Positions 7,947 to 16,300 of a DNA stretch of 64,000 bases are shown here, in pieces (the first letter of the stretch is position 1; each line of letters begins with the position of its first letter). A model generated the notes under the pieces. That model was not told the DNA's origin. It was given only the letters and a program-made list of their open reading frames with translations, and did no database searches. Source of the stretch: Mycolicibacterium chitae (GTDB lineage Bacteria; Actinomycetota; Actinomycetes; Mycobacteriales; Mycobacteriaceae); contig NZ_LR134355.1 in assembly GCF_900637205.1 (NCBI RefSeq), forward strand, positions 186,001 to 250,000. Direction: 5' to 3'. Both the position numbers and the translations under genes were made by a program.

Positions 7947-9194
7947 ATGACCGCAGCCCTGGACACCGCGCTTCGCCCGATGGTCTCGACCGCCGCCGTG
8001 AGCCAGGGCGGATTCGGTCAGCTGCTCACCCACGGCACCTTCTACAGCGCCGGCACGCAGCTCAGCAACGTCTCGGTGGTGCTGCCGTTCCTCTGCGCGG
8101 GCCGCGGGATGGCCTGGCTGGCCGCGCTGATGTACCCCGCCTACTGCATCGGCAAGGCGGTCGGCAACGCGGCGTCGCCGTGCGTCCTGGGGTGGTCCCG
8201 CGGGCAGCGGCACCTGGTGGTCGCGGGCACGGTGGCCGCGATGGCGGTGCTGGTCGGTTTCACCGCGACGGCCGGCGCGGCGGTGCCCATCGCGTTGCTG
8301 CTCGCCTCGGCGCTGCTGGGCTTGGGCTCCGGGCTGTCCAACGTGGCGTTCAACGACATCGCCTCCAGTCGGCTCTCCGACGCGCGCCGCGGGGACCTGC
8401 TGCTCGGTCAGAGCGCGGCCGGTTCGCTGCTGGCCGCCGCGGTGACCCTGCTGGTGGTGCCGGCGCTGATCCACGGCGACGCCGCCGCCCAGGGCATGTC
8501 GCTGTTGTGGTTCGGGGCGGCGGGGTTGGTCGCCGCCGGTGTCGCGGCCCTGTTCGTCGGTCCGGTGCGGGTGCCGAATGACGTTGTGCGCCAGAGCCAG
8601 CGGGAGATCATGCGCGACGGCCTGCGCGCCGCCCGGTCCCAGCCGTGGTTCCGTCGGTACGCGCTGACCCAACTGGTGTTCGTGCCGGTCTCCCTCGGCA
8701 CCACCTTCTACAGCCTGCGCGCGGCCCAGGGGCAGGACAACCTGCCCGTCCTGATCGTGGTCTCGAGCGCCGCGCTGCTCGTCGGCTCGGCGCTGTGGCG
8801 CGCGGTGTACCGCTCCTTCGGGGTGCGCGGAATGCTGCGGGGCAGCGCCGCGATGAGCATCGCCGCGGCTACCGGTTGCCTGCTGGCCGAGACGTTGGAC
8901 CTGTGGTCCTCCGGCTGGGTGCTCGCCGCGGTGTTCCTGTTGGTGACGATGGCCAACCAGGCGGTCTACGCCGCGTCGATGAACTGGGTGAGCCTGCTGG
9001 CCGACAGCCGCGACCGGGCCGCGCTGATGGGCCTCGGTTCGGCGGTCATCGCGATCGCCACCTGCGTCGTCGGCGCCGTGGTCGGTGACCTCGCGCTGGA
9101 CCACTTCGACCGGGCCCCGGTGCTCGTCATGCTGGTGCTGAGCCTGGCGGCACTGCTGGTCGCGCGAAATGCGCCGTCGGTCAACCGTTCCTAG
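7947..9194 (+). CDS. Major facilitator superfamily transporter
   Basis: 415 residues from ATG 7947. Hydrophobic throughout, with about 10-12 predicted helices (for example VSVVLPFLCAGRGMAWLAALM, GTVAAMAVLVGFTATAGAAVPIALL in part, and a C-terminal VLVMLVLSLAALLVA). A polar central loop (RVPNDVVRQSQREIMRDGLRAA) divides it into two halves, as in MFS proteins. No substrate-specific motif is recognised. Divergent from the TIGR04222 operon with about 165 bp between them. Its stop overlaps the stop of lipE by 4 bp. Confidence 0.75.
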   Translation: MTAALDTALRPMVSTAAVSQGGFGQLLTHGTFYSAGTQLSNVSVVLPFLCAGRGMAWLAALMYPAYCIGKAVGNAASPCVLGWSRGQRHLVVAGTVAAMAVLVGFTATAGAAVPIALLLASALLGLGSGLSNVAFNDIASSRLSDARRGDLLLGQSAAGSLLAAAVTLLVVPALIHGDAAAQGMSLLWFGAAGLVAAGVAALFVGPVRVPNDVVRQSQREIMRDGLRAARSQPWFRRYALTQLVFVPVSLGTTFYSLRAAQGQDNLPVLIVVSSAALLVGSALWRAVYRSFGVRGMLRGSAAMSIAAATGCLLAETLDLWSSGWVLAAVFLLVTMANQAVYAASMNWVSLLADSRDRAALMGLGSAVIAIATCVVGAVVGDLALDHFDRAPVLVMLVLSLAALLVARNAPSVNRS

Positions 9195-10429
9195 CGGACG
9201 CGCGGGATCTCGGCGTTGATCAGGTTGAGCAGGGCCGGATAGCGCTTGGCCTCGGGGTGTCCCCCCGGCTTGCCGCTGCTGACCACGGCCGCCGACAAGG
9301 CCCGCTCGGGGTCGGCCCACACCGCGATGTCGACCAGGCCGGTGTGCCCGAAGGCAGCCGGGGTGTCGCGACCGAAGGGGCCGAACCGCTTGTCGCCCAA
9401 CATGTATCCGGTGCCCCACCGCATCGGCATCAACCCGGTGGCGACGTCGGGGCGCAGGCGTCGGGCCTGCCGCGTCGCCGCCCGCAGGGTCTCCGGCCGC
9501 AGCACCCTGACCCCGTCGAGTTCCCCACCACGGCAAAGTATCTCGACAAACCGGGAGAGCTCGGCGGCGTTGGAGACGGTGTTCGACGACGGCACCACGC
9601 TGGTCAGGAAGTCCGCGGTGTTGCTGAACGGGATGATCTGCTGCATGGTCCCGCCGACCGCGAGCCGGAACGCGCGCGCGACCGGCGCCGGCAGCGGCTT
9701 TCCCGTCGGGTGGCTCGGCGCGACCTTCGGCACGTCGGCCTCGGCGACGCCGAAGTTGGTCCAGCGGAAGCCGAGCGGCTCCAGGATCTCCTCGGCCAGG
9801 ATGTCGCGGATGCTGCGACCCGTTGCGGCCAAGACGATTTCGCGGATCAACGGCCCCCAGGTCAGGCCGTGGTAGATGTGCACCAGCCCGGGGCGGTAGA
9901 TCGGTTTGAGCTGCCCGAGCATCTCGCGCGCGTAGTCGCTGTCGTTCATCCGGCGCAGATCCGGGCGCGGCCCGGTGGCGAACGGCACCCCCGCGCTGTG
10001 CGTCATGACGTGCCGGATGGTGGTGCGGTCCTTGCCGTGGCTGGTGTAGGTCGGTAGGTGGTCGCACACCCGGTCGTCGAGGGAGAACTCGCCGCGCTCG
10101 ACGAGCCTGTGCACCACCGTGCTGGCGATCGCCTTGGCCGCCGAGTAGACGCAGAACGGGGTGTCGGGGGTGGCCAACACCTGCTCGGCGTCGGGCGGAT
10201 CGTCGGGCGCGTTGCCCCAGCCGTGCCCGATCGCGCGGTTGAGCACGACCTTCCCGTGGTGGCGCAGGCACACCTGGATGGCGGGGTGCATGCCCGCGGT
10301 GTACCAGTGCCGGGTGGCCTGCCAGATCCGCTCGATGCTTGCCGGGTCGACGTCCGAGTGGTCCTCGGGGGCGACGCTGGTCACGGCCTCCAGGTCGGCG
10401 GGCACACGAATTCTGCCGTCGGCGGTCAT
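9191..10429 (-). CDS. lipE: Beta-lactamase-fold serine hydrolase, LipE-like
   Basis: 412 residues from ATG 10429 (MTADGRIRVP), close to the remembered length of M. tuberculosis LipE (Rv3775); a GTG at 10495 would add 22 residues. Class C beta-lactamase/esterase fold: catalytic S-x-x-K as SAAK in FCVYSAAKAIASTVV, then IYHGLTWG in the Tyr position, and a C-terminal FGHTGLVDI loop. Likely an esterase or lipase. It follows echA21 on the same strand, and the echA21-lipE adjacency is conserved. Confidence 0.85.
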   Translation of the reverse strand: MTADGRIRVPADLEAVTSVAPEDHSDVDPASIERIWQATRHWYTAGMHPAIQVCLRHHGKVVLNRAIGHGWGNAPDDPPDAEQVLATPDTPFCVYSAAKAIASTVVHRLVERGEFSLDDRVCDHLPTYTSHGKDRTTIRHVMTHSAGVPFATGPRPDLRRMNDSDYAREMLGQLKPIYRPGLVHIYHGLTWGPLIREIVLAATGRSIRDILAEEILEPLGFRWTNFGVAEADVPKVAPSHPTGKPLPAPVARAFRLAVGGTMQQIIPFSNTADFLTSVVPSSNTVSNAAELSRFVEILCRGGELDGVRVLRPETLRAATRQARRLRPDVATGLMPMRWGTGYMLGDKRFGPFGRDTPAAFGHTGLVDIAVWADPERALSAAVVSSGKPGGHPEAKRYPALLNLINAEIPRVR

Positions 10430-10520
10430 CTCGATCAGCGTACGGGGCGGCGGGCGTCGAAATTGCGCCGTGGGCTGTGCGCGGCGCACCGCCACGACCC
10501 TGCGGTCAATCTCGTCGCTG

Positions 10521-11345
10521 CTATTCGCCCTTGAACTCCGGCGGGCGCTTCTGGAACATCGCGGTGACGCCCTCGGTCAGATCCTTCGACGGCAGGAACG
10601 CCGAGTTCCAGGCCGCCACGTAACGCAGGCTGGCCGCGACCTGGGCGGTGCGCTGCTCGTCGAGCACATCCTTGATGCCCTGCACGGTCAGGGGCGGATT
10701 GGCGGCGATCTCGGCCGCGGTGGCCCGCGCGGCGGCCAGCGTGGCCTCGGCGTCGTCGAAGACGTCATTGACCAGACCGATCTTCTCGGCCCGCTTGGCG
10801 TCGATGTCCTTGCCCGTCAGCGCCAGTTCGCGCAGGTGTCCGTCGTTGAGGATCAGCGGCAGGCGCGCGAGGCTGCCGACGTCGGCGACGATGGCCAGCT
10901 TGACCTCGCGCACCGAGAACTTCGCGTCGGCGCTGGCGTAGCGGATGTCGACGGCGCTGATCAGGTCGACGCCACCGCCGATGCACCAGCCCTGCACCGC
11001 GGCGATGATCGGGGTGCGGCAATCGGCGACCGCGGTGATGGACTGCTGCATGCCCTTCAGGTGGCGGTGGAACGCCGCGCGCGGGCCGGCCATGGCGCCC
11101 TCGGCCATCAGCGGCCCGAGGAAGTCACTGGAGGCGGCCAGATCCAGGCCGTAGCTGAAGTGCTTGCCCGAGCCCGTCAGCACGATCGCCCGCACCTGCG
11201 GGTCGGCATCGAGGGCCTCGAACGCCACCGGCAGTTCGGCCCAGAACGCCGGGCCCATCGTGTTGCCCTTGCCCGGACCGAGCAGCGTCACCTGCGCGAT
11301 GTGACCGTCGATCTCGACCGAGAGGGATTCGTAGCTGTCAGCCAT
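10521..11345 (-). CDS. echA21: Enoyl-CoA hydratase/isomerase family protein, EchA21
   Basis: 274 residues. Crotonase fold: oxyanion-hole motifs HFSYGLDLAA and AAVQGWCIGGGVDLISAVDI, and KFSVREVKLAIVADVGSLARLP. The acidic Asp in VADVGSLARLP matches delta-3,5-delta-2,4-dienoyl-CoA isomerases rather than the double-Glu hydratases, so isomerase activity in beta-oxidation of unsaturated fatty acids is more likely than hydration. Gene order with lipE and hisC2 supports orthology to Rv3774. Confidence 0.88.
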   Translation of the reverse strand: MADSYESLSVEIDGHIAQVTLLGPGKGNTMGPAFWAELPVAFEALDADPQVRAIVLTGSGKHFSYGLDLAASSDFLGPLMAEGAMAGPRAAFHRHLKGMQQSITAVADCRTPIIAAVQGWCIGGGVDLISAVDIRYASADAKFSVREVKLAIVADVGSLARLPLILNDGHLRELALTGKDIDAKRAEKIGLVNDVFDDAEATLAAARATAAEIAANPPLTVQGIKDVLDEQRTAQVAASLRYVAAWNSAFLPSKDLTEGVTAMFQKRPPEFKGE

Positions 11346-11370
11346 ACCTGTCGAGGCTAATGCGGCGGCG

Positions 11371-11661
11371 TCAGCGCAGCCGCAGCAGCACCTCTTTGAC
11401 CGGCTTTTCGGGGGCGCGTTCGCACAGCACGCTGGCCAGCATCACCAGGAACAGCGACGGGTCACCCGGTGAGGCCTTGACGATCTCGTTGACCACTTTC
11501 ACCTTGTCGGTGGGGTTGAGGATCTCGAACTCCGAGCAGGTCAGGTCCGGGGACACCGGTTCGGTGGTCCGGGCCAGCTGACCCGGGGTGGTCTGCGAGC
11601 AACCGGCCAGCAGCGTCGCGGTGATCAGCGCGACGCTGCTGGCGCGGGTCAGGCGTGGCAT
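11371..11661 (-). CDS. Small lipoprotein, conserved mycobacterial hypothetical
   Basis: 96 residues starting 3 bp after the hisC2 stop, so probably cotranscribed. The signal peptide ends in a lipobox, TLLAGC, with lipidated Cys at about residue 21. The mature part carries two further cysteines (LTCSEF and VLCERAP), probably a disulfide, in a compact helical domain that vaguely resembles HdeA-like proteins. Function is unknown; the HdeA resemblance is only a visual impression. Confidence 0.75.
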   Translation of the reverse strand: MPRLTRASSVALITATLLAGCSQTTPGQLARTTEPVSPDLTCSEFEILNPTDKVKVVNEIVKASPGDPSLFLVMLASVLCERAPEKPVKEVLLRLR

Positions 11662-11664
11662 CTT

Positions 11665-12714
11665 TCAGATCCAATCGGTAGCGAACGCCAGGAAGGCGTC
11701 GTTCTCGTGGGGAGCGCCGATGGTCACCCGCACGCCGTCGGTGCCGTAGGGCCGCAGCAGGAGGCGCGCCTCGGCGGCCCGCTCGACGAAGTCGGCGGTG
11801 CGTTCGGGGCCCAACGGTAGCCAGACGAAGTTGGCCTGCGAATCCGGGAACGCATAGCCGGCCGCCCGCAGCGCCGCGCTGACCCGCGCGCGCTCGGCGA
11901 CCACCGCGTCCGTGCGGGCCAGCAGTTCGTCGGCGGCGTCCAGCGAGGCGATGGCCGCGGCCTGGGCCAGCGTGCTCGCCGTGAAGGGCACGTAGACCTT
12001 GCCCAGCGCGGTGATGATGTCCGGGTCGCCGACCGCGTAGCCGACGCGGGCCCCGGCCAGCCCGTAGGCCTTGGAGAAGGTCCGCAACACGATGACGTTG
12101 GGATGGTCGCGCACCAGCCCCAGGCTGTCCGGCACCAGGCCGTCGCGGATGTACTCCACGTAGGCCTCGTCGATGCAGACCAGGATGTCGCTGCGCACGG
12201 CCTCCACGAACCTCCGCAGCTCCGCCGGCGGGACCACCGTCGACGTCGGGTTGTTCGGGTTGCAGATGAAGATCAGCCGGGTCTTGTCGGTGACCGCGGC
12301 CAGCATGGCGTCCAGGTCGTGGGTGTGGTTCTTCAGCGGGACCTGCACCGGGGTGGCGCCGGCGACCCGCACCTGCAGCGGGTAGACCTCGAAGGCGCGC
12401 CAGCCGAACATCACCTCGTCGCCGATGGTCGCGGTGATCTGGATCAGCTGCTGGCACAGGCTGACCGACCCGCAGCCTGCGGCGATGTGCTCGGGCGCAA
12501 AGCCGACGTGTTTTGCCAGGTTCTCCTTGAGTTCGACGTAGCCGTTGTCCGGGTAGCGGTTCAACGTGTCGGTGGCCTCGTTGATCGCCGCGCGGACGCT
12601 GGGCAGCGGACCGTCCACCGTTTCGTTGCTGGCCAACTTGATGGCACCGGGGACCGTCTTGCCTGGCGTATAGGCAGGTAGGTCGGCCATCAAGGTGCGC
12701 AAACGGGCGGTCAT
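11665..12714 (-). CDS. hisC2: Histidinol-phosphate/aromatic aminotransferase HisC2
   Basis: 349 residues from ATG 12714 (MTARLRTLMADLPAYTPG), the usual start of actinobacterial HisC2/PatA; the longer frame would run into the tRNA. Fold-type I PLP enzyme: LASNET, NRYPDNGY, ICNPNNPTST, the PLP lysine in RTFSKAYGLAGARVGY, and a C-terminal arginine in GVRVTIG. It transaminates aromatic 2-oxo acids or imidazole-acetol phosphate. A TATGCT box ending six bases before the ATG suggests a leaderless transcript. Confidence 0.9.
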   Translation of the reverse strand: MTARLRTLMADLPAYTPGKTVPGAIKLASNETVDGPLPSVRAAINEATDTLNRYPDNGYVELKENLAKHVGFAPEHIAAGCGSVSLCQQLIQITATIGDEVMFGWRAFEVYPLQVRVAGATPVQVPLKNHTHDLDAMLAAVTDKTRLIFICNPNNPTSTVVPPAELRRFVEAVRSDILVCIDEAYVEYIRDGLVPDSLGLVRDHPNVIVLRTFSKAYGLAGARVGYAVGDPDIITALGKVYVPFTASTLAQAAAIASLDAADELLARTDAVVAERARVSAALRAAGYAFPDSQANFVWLPLGPERTADFVERAAEARLLLRPYGTDGVRVTIGAPHENDAFLAFATDWI

Positions 12715-12802
12715 TTGGCCAGCATAAGTGAGGCTGTGTACGCTGTGCCCTCGGCGGTTCCGGTACCGGAGATCGGGTCCGGTAACCTCTACGAAGTTCA
12801 AA

Positions 12803-12894
12803 GGAGGCGTGCCAGAGCGGCCGAATGGGACTCACTGCTAATGAGTTGTCCCCCTTACCGGGGACCGGAGGTTCAAATCCTCTCGCCTCCGCCA
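12803..12894 (+). tRNA. tRNA-Ser(GCU)
   Basis: 92 nt including encoded CCA (12892-12894). Acceptor GGAGGCG pairs with CGCCTCC (12884-12890). Anticodon stem ACTCA/TGAGT frames loop CTGCTAA, giving anticodon GCT. A long variable arm (GTCCCCC...GGGGAC) marks class II. Confidence 0.96.
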
Positions 12895-12909
12895 GACAAC
12901 TACATACTC

Positions 12910-12985
12910 GCGCCCGTAGCTCAACGGATAGAGCATCTGACTACGGATCAGAAGGTTAGGGGTTCGAATCCCTTCGGGCGCACCA
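12910..12985 (+). tRNA. tRNA-Arg(ACG)
   Basis: 76 nt including encoded CCA. Acceptor GCGCCCG pairs with CGGGCGC; anticodon stem TCTGA/TCAGA with loop CTACGGA gives ACG, whose A34 is the target of the TadA deaminase encoded at 37.6 kb. It begins 15 nt after tRNA-Ser(GCU), so the two are likely cotranscribed. Confidence 0.96.
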
Positions 12986-13039
12986 TCTAGTAGGTACGAC
13001 GGCTCCCACGGCACGAGCAACACGCCCGGGAGACGCTAC

Positions 13040-13075
13040 TCTCTTGTCGTATTCAAGTCTCTTGTCGTATTCAAG
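13040..13075. repeat. Tandem duplication of an 18-bp sequence
   Basis: TCTCTTGTCGTATTCAAG occurs twice head to tail (13040-13057 and 13058-13075), 55 bases after tRNA-Arg(ACG). The copies are identical. Confidence 0.9.
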
Positions 13076-13217
13076 CCGGGACGCCAGCGTATTCGTCCAG
13101 CATCTGGCGCACCTCTGGGTCATGGGTGTGACGTTGCAGATAGCGCTTGGCGTCTGTGTTGGCCGCGCTCCCTATGGCAGGCCGCCAGACGTGCAATCCA
13201 CTTTGCGTGCGACGTTG

Positions 13218-13952
13218 TCAGGGGCTACGGCTGACATGCTTCCGAAGCAGTAGACGGACTCTGGCCGGAACCCGTCTCGGTGGGCTGGCGAGCATCCGCT
13301 GCGCTGCGCGAGCGGCGTCTTTCCGCTCACCGCGGCTGGTAGCCAAGGGCTCGTCCATCCGCCAGGGGGATGCACGGTAGTTGGGCTCCGACGCAACGAT
13401 GTCCAGCAGCGTCTGGAGATCTTGCACGTCACGCTCGGATTCCCGCACAGTCCACGCCAGCATCTTCATCACGAACGCAGCTTCAACATCCGGGACCGGA
13501 ACCTCGAATTCCAGGGAGGATCCGTCGGTGAGCCGCGCAGTGACCGCCACCGGGATTGGCGCCGAAGCGAGCGCCAAGCGCAGTCCGGGAGCTCCGTCGA
13601 AGGCTCGTTCGCCGAAGTAACGCTTGCCGGGCTTGGCTTCGGTGGGCACCAGTAGGTCGACCGCTTGCTCACCCCGGACGTAACGGTTTCCGCTGGTGTC
13701 CGTGTATCCGAGAGCGGTGAGTTGGTCGTGAAACTCCCCGGCGACAGCCACTTGCTCGTCGATCCCGGCGTCGGCGTCAGAGGTCACTCGCGGAACTCCT
13801 GGCACGTCGTAAATGTCGCGCAGCAACCGCACCATATTGCCCCCGATGACGAGGTATTTGCTACCAGTTGCGCCTGTCGAAACGTCGTAAAGCGCGCATC
13901 CCGTTGTCGTCGGCGGCCGCGGTGCACGCCACCACGACTGGCACCGGGCCAC
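13218..13952 (-). CDS. Nucleotidyltransferase-fold protein, MenA-like probable toxin
   Basis: Up to 244 residues from GTG 13952, directly abutting the stop of the upstream gene. Motifs: YLVIGGNMVRLLRDIY (GG-N loop), VTSDADAGI (D-x-D), a third carboxylate in AVDLLVP, and a C-terminal VMKMLAWTVRESERDVQDLQTLL lysine-aspartate helix, the same layout as the 4935 gene but with little sequence identity. The HTH-NTase arrangement recalls MenAT2 (Rv0837c-Rv0836c). The first 25 residues look non-native: another frame starting at ATG 13956 reads more naturally, so an N-terminal frameshift is possible. The target is presumed to be tRNA or protein. Confidence 0.72.
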   Translation of the reverse strand: MARCQSWWRAPRPPTTTGCALYDVSTGATGSKYLVIGGNMVRLLRDIYDVPGVPRVTSDADAGIDEQVAVAGEFHDQLTALGYTDTSGNRYVRGEQAVDLLVPTEAKPGKRYFGERAFDGAPGLRLALASAPIPVAVTARLTDGSSLEFEVPVPDVEAAFVMKMLAWTVRESERDVQDLQTLLDIVASEPNYRASPWRMDEPLATSRGERKDAARAAQRMLASPPRRVPARVRLLLRKHVSRSP

Positions 13953-14912
13953 TCATCGATGCACGATCCATTCACCAAGTCGCTGCGGCGCACCGTCACC
14001 GGTATCAGCGCCCGCGCTCATGTCCTGCAGCACCACGACCGGATCCACGGTGGGGATGTCTCGGTGGCGCGCGTCATCGATCTGCTGCCACCAGGCAGCC
14101 GTGGTCCAGACCGTCGGGTCAGCCGGCACGCGCACGGTCAAAGTTGCCTCCTCGGGTGTGGATTCCACCAGGTCGAAAGCCGTGAGGTCAATCAGCTCCT
14201 CGGCGTAGACCAGGCCGGTTCTCGGCACCCGCCACGGGGACAGCACATCAGCAGCGACTTCACCGCCGCCGAGAACCTGCACAGTCAGCTCTTCTCCGAG
14301 CCTGATCGCGTTTCGGACCTGTACGGTCACCGGGTCGGTGCCGTACCAGTAGGTTTCGACTAGTCCACCGTCTGCCGGCAACACCGCCAGTTCGGCCAGG
14401 AGCTTCCGGCGTTCGTCCACGCCCATAGGCGTCGGCGGCAGCGGTTCCTTCTCGACCATCTTGGACACGGCTTGCTGGGTCACTGCGAGTGCTGCAGCTA
14501 GGTCGGTTTGACGTAGGTGCACGTCGGTGAGCACGCAGACGCGTTCGGCTGCACGACGGCGCCAGCTACGTTCGCGTGTCCAAGGGTGGGGGCCACCTAC
14601 CGCGGGGGCCCGGTAGGTCCTCCCGGAGAGCACCAGTTCCCCTGTGCTGGTGACGCTGAGGTCCACGCAGGCTTCGGCCAGCAGCGCGGAGCGTGCTTCG
14701 CTGGATATTGCCTCGCAGATGACAAGAACTCGGTGGCCGGGGCGGCCTCGAATGCGGTCCAGCACGGACCCCGGCGACGATACCCGGTCGGCGAAAACGA
14801 GATCAGCAGTGACTGCACGGTCACCCTGGCGGTAAGTGAGGCTGTGGGCATCACCGGATATCACCTGGACCCCGGCATCGACCAGACTCGCGGGCACCGA
14901 CACTGATTGCAT
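13953..14912 (-). CDS. HTH-containing probable antitoxin of the second nucleotidyltransferase pair
   Basis: 319 residues from ATG 14912; GTG 14903 is an alternative because the promoter -10 lies very close. The N-terminal half resembles a restriction-like or sensory domain (VLVICEAISSEARSALLAEA, VDLSVTSTGELVLSGRTY). A helix-turn-helix occurs around residue 140-160 (QTDLAAALAVTQQAVSKMV), followed by a DUF-like C-terminal half containing VETYWYGTDP. It immediately precedes the NTase gene, as in MenAT-type antitoxins. Strong palindromes over its promoter suggest autoregulation. Confidence 0.7.
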   Translation of the reverse strand: MQSVSVPASLVDAGVQVISGDAHSLTYRQGDRAVTADLVFADRVSSPGSVLDRIRGRPGHRVLVICEAISSEARSALLAEACVDLSVTSTGELVLSGRTYRAPAVGGPHPWTRERSWRRRAAERVCVLTDVHLRQTDLAAALAVTQQAVSKMVEKEPLPPTPMGVDERRKLLAELAVLPADGGLVETYWYGTDPVTVQVRNAIRLGEELTVQVLGGGEVAADVLSPWRVPRTGLVYAEELIDLTAFDLVESTPEEATLTVRVPADPTVWTTAAWWQQIDDARHRDIPTVDPVVVLQDMSAGADTGDGAPQRLGEWIVHR

Positions 14913-14942
14913 GCTAGTACTCTAGCAAGATGGAAAAGTCAA
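14912..14942 (-). promoter_or_regulatory. Promoter of the second TA pair with palindrome over the -10 and start codon
   Basis: Read on the minus strand, TTGACT (14942-14937), a 17-bp spacer and TACTAG (14919-14914) form a canonical-spacing promoter. A perfect palindrome TGCTAG-N4-CTAGCA (14912-14927) covers the -10 and touches the ATG. Confidence 0.6.
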
Positions 14943-14982
14943 ACAACTAGTTCGATGAACAGTCGCAGATGGTTGTTTGACT
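14937..14982. promoter_or_regulatory. 11-bp inverted repeat upstream of the second TA pair
   Basis: AGTCAAACAAC (14937-14947) and GTTGTTTGACT (14972-14982) are perfect inverted arms separated by 24 bp. The proximal arm contains the -35 hexamer, so binding by the HTH protein would block RNA polymerase. Confidence 0.65.
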
Positions 14983-15113
14983 CTCGTGTAGTAGTCGAGT
15001 AACGCAAGCGCAGTCGAGGTGTAACCCGGGCTCTGTGCGGGGGCATACCGTGACGTACATTCGGCCAGCGCAAGTTTTGTTGCCCGGCCAGGATAGCGAC
15101 ACTTTCAGCGCTC

Positions 15114-16188
15114 AGCTACGAGACGATGCACTGGACGCGGAGCCGCGACGGCAGCTACTCCCGGTCTTCTCGTCGGGGTGGGCCGTACCAGGTTGCGATC
15201 CCGCCGGCCATCGCCGACGTACAAGTGACGCTGCCGACCGATGTGCACGCGGCCGCCGAGGGCCCGAGATTCGACGCCGAACTCGGAGGCGAGATCGCCC
15301 CGTTCTCAGCCCAGGTCCTGTGCAGCGAGTGGGCCGGGGTGTTCAGGAGTTGAACACCCCGGCGAGTTCCCGATCGAGAACCTCACCGCATCCGCACGCG
15401 CCATCGCGGAGGCGGAACTGCCAGGCGGTAACGGGAAGGACCAACGCCGCGCTGATGGTCGGCCAGGCGCGTCACACTCCGGGACGGTGGCGTACCGAGC
15501 AGGTGTGGATCGGAGGCGGGAGCAGCCCGCTCAACGCGGAGTTCGTCCCGCCCCGCAACGAGCGAGTCCCGGCCGCGGTCGACGACTTGATCGCCTTCGC
15601 CGCCCGCGCTGACGTTGCGCTGCTCGCGCAGGTCGCGGTGGCCCACGCCCAATTCGAGACCATCCACCCGTTCAACGACGGCAACGGTCGCACGGGGCGG
15701 GCTCTGGTGCAGTCGATGCTGCGCAACAAGGGCATGACCCGCCAGGTGACGGTCCCCGTGTCCGCCGGGTTGCTGTCGGATACGGACGGCTACTTCGCCG
15801 CGCTCACCGCCTACCGCGACGGCGATCTCGCGCCGATCGTCGAGAGGTTCGCCCACGCCAGCGAGCGCGCGATTGTCAACGGCCGCCGGCTGATCGCCGA
15901 GCTGCGCGAGATCCGCGCGAGCTGGAATGACCGGGTCACCGCGCGGTCGGACTCGGCTGTGTGGAGAGTTGCCGACCTGTTGACCCGGCGGCCGGTCGTC
16001 AACGGTGTGCTCCTGCGTGACGAGTTGGGCATCTCCACTGATCACCCCCGCCGTCATATCGGTCCGCTCGCCGAGGCCAGGCATTGTCGTCGAGTTCACC
16101 GACCGGGCGCGTAACCGTTGCTTGGCGTGCACCTGAAATCCTGGATGCGCTGGACGATTTCGCCGAGCGGGCCGGACGGCGCGGGTGA
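15114..16188 (+). pseudogene. Decayed Fic-family (AMPylase) gene
   Basis: A Fic/DOC protein spread over several reading frames. The N-terminal part (RRGGPYQVAIPPAIADVQV) is in one frame from about 15114 to a stop at 15353; the helix ASARAIAEAELPGGN is in a second; the catalytic domain is in a third, with WRTEQVWIGG, FVPPRNERVP and the signature HPFNDGNGRTGR near 15668. The C-terminal part changes frame again near 16080 (GIVVEFTDRARNR) and once more to the final stop at 16186-16188. A stretch between the helix and WRTEQVW also seems missing. The catalytic motif survives but no intact protein can be made without several frameshifts. Confidence 0.82.
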
Positions 16189-16300
16189 TCCCGCAGCAAG
16201 GTTTCCCTTCGGGCCAGCCGTCGAGCATGCGCTGGCCGCTGTTCATGCCGTGACCGTGCTGAGTAAGTCTGGGCGACAGGGCAATTCAGCCCAGCGAACG

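Noticed and set aside
12715..12801. Longer N-terminus for HisC2 (MNFVEVTGPD...)
   Set aside because: It would start two bases from the tRNA-Ser acceptor stem, and the family start is at ATG 12714.
15035..16114. Intact 359-residue Fic protein
   Set aside because: The first third of this frame is not Fic-like, while Fic N-terminal and C-terminal segments occur in other frames; treated as a pseudogene.
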